Shown in pieces: positions 6,544 to 9,216 of a DNA stretch of 9,216 bases. The stretch is taken from positions 15,850 through 25,065 of the forward strand of contig DJFQ01000051.1 of assembly GCA_002432095.1 (NCBI GenBank), written 5' to 3'. The position numbers and the translations under genes are program-made. Under the pieces are notes generated by a model that was not told the DNA's origin, made no database searches, and saw only the letters and a list, made by a program, of their open reading frames with translations. Position 1 is the stretch's first letter. Every line of letters begins with the position of its first letter. Source of the DNA: Marinagarivorans sp. UBA5868. Lineage in GTDB: Bacteria; Pseudomonadota; Gammaproteobacteria; Pseudomonadales; Cellvibrionaceae.

Positions 6544-6550
6544 TTTTGGC

Positions 6551-9216
6551 ATGAAGAAGAGCGTAATAACCACTTTACTTTTGTCCCTTGGGATTAGTTT
6601 CTCAGCGTCCGCCGCCGACCAGTTCATCTGGATGGAAGCGGAAAGCGGTGGGGAGCTGAATCCTATCGTCGTAAAATCCGATCTGGCTGCGTCGCAGGCA
6701 ATTTATCTCGGCTCCTGGAAATGGGCGGATTATTCCAACCGCTCCAGGGACGACGGCATGATTACGTTCGACGTATACATACCGGAAACCGGCGACTACA
6801 AACTCTGGGCTCGGATGCGACTGCCGAATACGGGTGTAAAACCTTTTGATGTCAGTGTTGAAAGTGGAGATCCCGCTGACTCTAGCCAATGGACTTCATG
6901 GGCCGCGGACAATCGTTCTGACGTAAGAAGCTGGGGCTGGTCAAACTCCGGGTTTACCACATACCTCACCAAGGGAATGCATACCCTGCACATGCTGCAG
7001 CGGGAAGGTGGCCCCGGAGTTCATTTGGACAAAATCCTGCTGACCAACTCCTCTTCTTACGTGCCAACTGGCGCAGGTTCCAGCGAGCCAACCATTGAAA
7101 TCGCTAACCCTTATGCCAGCTCCGCAGTGGGTAAGTACGGCCAGCTGCGGGTGAGCGGCGGTCAATTGAGCGATAAAAACGGTCAGGCCGTGCAATTACA
7201 GGGCATTAGTGCCCACGGTTTGCAGTGGTTCCCTCTGGTGGAAAAACAATCCATTCCAAATATGGCGGAATATTTCGGTGCGGAGGTTGTGCGCCTCGCC
7301 ATGTATATCGAAGATTACGCACCTACTGATCCAAGCGATTTTTGGGGCGGATATATGGCGGATAAGATCGGCATGATGGCGCGTACCGAAAGAGCCATCG
7401 AAGATGCGGTAGCGGCCGGGATGTACGTGTTAGTCGATTGGCACATTCACAACACGCCGGGCAATTACACCAATGAAGCGGTGGCTTTCTTTACACAAAT
7501 CTCCAGGAAATACGGCCATTTACCCAACATCATTTATGAGATTTGCAATGAGCCGGTGGCCGTTAGCTGGTCAGGCGGTATCAAGCCTTACGCCAACACC
7601 GTAATTAATGCGATTCGTCAGAACGACCCGGACAATATCATTATTGTCGGCACACCCAACTGGAGTCAGGACGTGGATATCGCCGCGCAAGATCCACTGA
7701 CCCAGAGCAATATCATGTACGCGTTCCACTTTTACGCCGCCACTCATGATTTCAATACCATGAAGAATAAAGTGGAATCTGCGCTGAATGCAGGCGCCGC
7801 AATTTTTGTATCCGAATGGGGCTCATCAGACGTCGGCACATCATCCTCGAACTTTTCCGTTGCCAAGCAATGGATGGATTACATGAATCTGCGCAAGCTG
7901 AGCTGGGTCAACTGGTCATTGGGTAATAAGGACGAAACATCTTCTATTCTCAAACCCCGCGCCCCTATGTCCGGCCCCTGGTTGGATTCCGATTTAACCG
8001 AAGCCGGAAGATGGCTAAAACCTTATTTCGACGCGCCAAACACCGGTACCGGCAGCTCCAGCGGTAGCACTGGCGGCACCAGCACTACCAGCAGTTCTTC
8101 CAGCAGTTCCAGTAGCTCGTCTGGCACATCTTCCACATCCAGTAATTTGGTCTTGGAAGCTGAGCAAAGTCAGATTGCTATGAATGTGACGGTAGTAAAT
8201 GACTCAATGGGTTATTTCGATGTCGGCGATCATTTTGGCTTCCGCAGCGTCGATCTCACCGGTGTTTCGCAAATGAAGTTGCGTTATGGCACCTCTGCAA
8301 ATGGTGGAGTAATGGAAATTCGTGCGGGCAACGCTAGTGGTCAATTGCTTGCCACCGTCAATATGGTCAATACCGGAAGCTACAGCAAGTATCAGGACTT
8401 CACTATTAATGTAAGCGGTCTCAACGGCGTGCATGATCTCTATTTCGTCGGCAAAACCGGATACGGCATTTTGAATATGGATAAAGTGACTCTTGTGAAA
8501 AGCGGCGGCACGTCTTCCTCTAGCAGTTCCAGCTCAAGCTCCAGCAGCTCAAGCAGCAGTTCCAGTGGCACCACCAGCAATACCACCGGTAATTTGGTGT
8601 TGGAAGGCGAGCAGGCTGCAATAACCATGAATGTGCAGTCGGTTGGGGATTCAATGGGTTATTTTGACTCGGGCGACCACTACGGCTTCCGCAGTATTGA
8701 TTTGACTGGTGTGACTCAAGTGGTTGTGCGCTACGGTACATCCAGCACCAGCGGCGGAACTGCAGAACTGCGCGCAGGCGGCGCGAATGGACATGTGCTC
8801 GCAAGCTTTAATGCGACGAACACTGGCGGTTATAGCAAATATCAGGATTTCACTGTCAATGTCAGCGGTATCAGCGGCGTGCACGATCTCTATGTTGTCG
8901 GCAAATCCGGTGCAGGTATCTTCAATATGGATAAACTCACACTGGTTCGCAGTAGTACCTCAACAGGTTCTGTAAGCGGTGTCGCCGCCTGTAATGACAG
9001 CAACTCCACTGTCATGACCGGCAACATGAACGTCGCTCCTGGCAAATGCTACAAATACAACCACAGCGCCGGAAAACTACAATTGGGTACCTGGAATCTG
9101 AATGGCTCCGCCAGTTATGAAGTGAAAAACTGTAACGGCGCAACAACCGCTGCCAGTCAGACATTGAATAGCTATACCGCAGTTGCTACCCAGGCGAATT
9201 ACTGTAACCACTACAT
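6551..9216 (+). CDS. Secreted multimodular GH5 glycoside hydrolase (probable endoglucanase), 3' end outside the window
   Basis: The frame is open from ATG 6551 to the window end (888 codons) with no stop. Residues 1-21 are a Sec signal peptide with an ASA|A cleavage site. Residues about 24-165 form a beta-sandwich starting MEAES, like CBM6/CBM35 modules. The GH5 barrel spans about 190-495, with R248 (VVRLAMY), H298/H300 (DWHIH), acid/base E334 (ICNEP), H393/Y395 (HFYAATH), nucleophile E422 (SEWG) and W455 in NWSLGNKDE; the last motif and overall pattern point to subfamily GH5_2, endo-beta-1,4-glucanases of the EGZ type. Polyserine linkers (514-524, 655-672) separate two CBM6-like modules (532-649, 681-799). 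A Cys-containing region from C814 onward is truncated. All catalytic residues are present, so it should be active outside the cell, probably on cellulose or a related beta-glucan. It is divergent from the lipoprotein gene and transcribed alone as far as visible. Confidence 0.92.
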   Translation, partial: MKKSVITTLLLSLGISFSASAADQFIWMEAESGGELNPIVVKSDLAASQAIYLGSWKWADYSNRSRDDGMITFDVYIPETGDYKLWARMRLPNTGVKPFDVSVESGDPADSSQWTSWAADNRSDVRSWGWSNSGFTTYLTKGMHTLHMLQREGGPGVHLDKILLTNSSSYVPTGAGSSEPTIEIANPYASSAVGKYGQLRVSGGQLSDKNGQAVQLQGISAHGLQWFPLVEKQSIPNMAEYFGAEVVRLAMYIEDYAPTDPSDFWGGYMADKIGMMARTERAIEDAVAAGMYVLVDWHIHNTPGNYTNEAVAFFTQISRKYGHLPNIIYEICNEPVAVSWSGGIKPYANTVINAIRQNDPDNIIIVGTPNWSQDVDIAAQDPLTQSNIMYAFHFYAATHDFNTMKNKVESALNAGAAIFVSEWGSSDVGTSSSNFSVAKQWMDYMNLRKLSWVNWSLGNKDETSSILKPRAPMSGPWLDSDLTEAGRWLKPYFDAPNTGTGSSSGSTGGTSTTSSSSSSSSSSSGTSSTSSNLVLEAEQSQIAMNVTVVNDSMGYFDVGDHFGFRSVDLTGVSQMKLRYGTSANGGVMEIRAGNASGQLLATVNMVNTGSYSKYQDFTINVSGLNGVHDLYFVGKTGYGILNMDKVTLVKSGGTSSSSSSSSSSSSSSSSSSGTTSNTTGNLVLEGEQAAITMNVQSVGDSMGYFDSGDHYGFRSIDLTGVTQVVVRYGTSSTSGGTAELRAGGANGHVLASFNATNTGGYSKYQDFTVNVSGISGVHDLYVVGKSGAGIFNMDKLTLVRSSTSTGSVSGVAACNDSNSTVMTGNMNVAPGKCYKYNHSAGKLQLGTWNLNGSASYEVKNCNGATTAASQTLNSYTAVATQANYCNHY
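8090..8122 (+). repeat. Polyserine linker 1 (11 Ser)
   Basis: Residues 514-524 are all serine, within a longer Ser/Gly/Thr stretch (about 497-531) that joins the catalytic domain to the first CBM6-like module. Codons alternate between AGY and TCN sets, so the run reflects selection on the protein more than simple slippage. Confidence 0.9.
8144..8497 (+). repeat. CBM6-like module, copy 1
   Basis: Residues 532-649, from NLVLEAEQ to NMDKVTLV, show the CBM6 (type IV cellulose-binding) pattern: EAE at the start, GYFD.GDH, TGSYSKYQDFT and GVHDLYFVGK. Such modules hold the enzyme on polysaccharide. It is about two-thirds identical by eye to copy 2. Confidence 0.8.
8513..8566 (+). repeat. Polyserine linker 2 (18 Ser)
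   Basis: Residues 655-672 are 18 consecutive serines written in mixed TCN and AGY codons, followed by a Thr/Gly/Asn stretch before the second CBM6-like module. Confidence 0.92.
8591..8947 (+). repeat. CBM6-like module, copy 2
   Basis: Residues 681-799, from NLVLEGEQ to NMDKLTLV, are a tandem copy of the preceding module. Copy 2 has one extra residue near TSSTSGG and has E-G-E where copy 1 has E-A-E. The best-conserved blocks are DSMGYFD, GFRS, YSKYQDFT, GVHDLY and NMDK. The copies are clearly related at DNA level too, with many silent changes. Confidence 0.8.

Noticed and set aside
6389..6550. Possible c-di-GMP or other known riboswitch in the GH5 leader
   Set aside because: I looked for the GEMM-type conserved segments and the B12 box and did not find them. 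Only generic complementary pairs remain.
6354..6554. Open frame of 66 codons ending in an ATGA overlap with the GH5 start, suggesting a translationally coupled leader peptide
   Set aside because: It starts with TTG inside the candidate -35 box, has no ribosome site at it or at the internal ATGs, and its product has no protein-like pattern. The overlap is probably chance.
8204..8884. Two similar antisense open frames (8204-8434 and 8651-8884) that look like a duplicated minus-strand gene pair
   Set aside because: They lie opposite equivalent parts of the two CBM6-like modules. Their similarity is a by-product of the module duplication on the plus strand.

Overview
The window looks like chromosomal DNA from a polysaccharide-degrading gammaproteobacterium of the Cellvibrio/Saccharophagus/Teredinibacter type. 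This is an inference from gene style. The clearest marker is a secreted GH5 glycoside hydrolase whose modules are joined by long polyserine linkers, next to a large outer-membrane-type lipoprotein and an HDOD/receiver regulatory pair. I see no mobile elements, rRNA, tRNA or CRISPR array.

Layout, left to right. (1) 1-267, + strand: the 3' part, or all, of an unrecognised small gene. (2) 292-885, +: a short PlsC-type acyltransferase with intact HX4D and PEGTR motifs. (3) 895-1803, -: an HDOD-domain protein, convergent with the acyltransferase and only 9 bp away, carrying a 21-bp tandem repeat that inserts about 28 residues into the HDOD domain. (4) 1804-2068: a divergent regulatory region with a perfect 12-bp inverted repeat. 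(5) 2069-3247, +: a receiver-domain protein with a GAF-like middle and helical C-terminus. (6) 3246-3332: two hairpins between convergent genes, the likely terminators for both. (7) 3338-5887, -: an 849-aa lipoprotein with a collagen-like stretch, a Ca-loop-like segment, a beta-propeller region and a C-terminal phytase-like region. (8) 5888-6550: a 660-bp AT-rich divergent region with a tandem Pho-box-like array facing the lipoprotein and a sigma70-like promoter with a roughly 160-nt leader facing the GH5 gene. (9) 6551 to beyond the window end, +: a multimodular GH5 enzyme (signal peptide, N-terminal beta-sandwich, GH5, polySer, CBM6-like, polySer, CBM6-like, Cys-rich module).

Functionally, the right half covers nutrient capture at and outside the outer membrane. 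The lipoprotein probably belongs to the phosphate-starvation response, because its promoter region carries PhoB-type direct repeats in 11-bp phase. The GH5 enzyme would attack beta-glucan, probably cellulose or a related polymer. The left half holds a lipid acyltransferase and two signalling proteins whose outputs cannot be read from sequence. Nothing here is a clearly new multi-gene system. The points most worth a second look are the Pho-box array, the repeat-expanded HDOD protein, the degenerate receiver protein and the unassigned Cys-rich C-terminal module of the GH5 enzyme.
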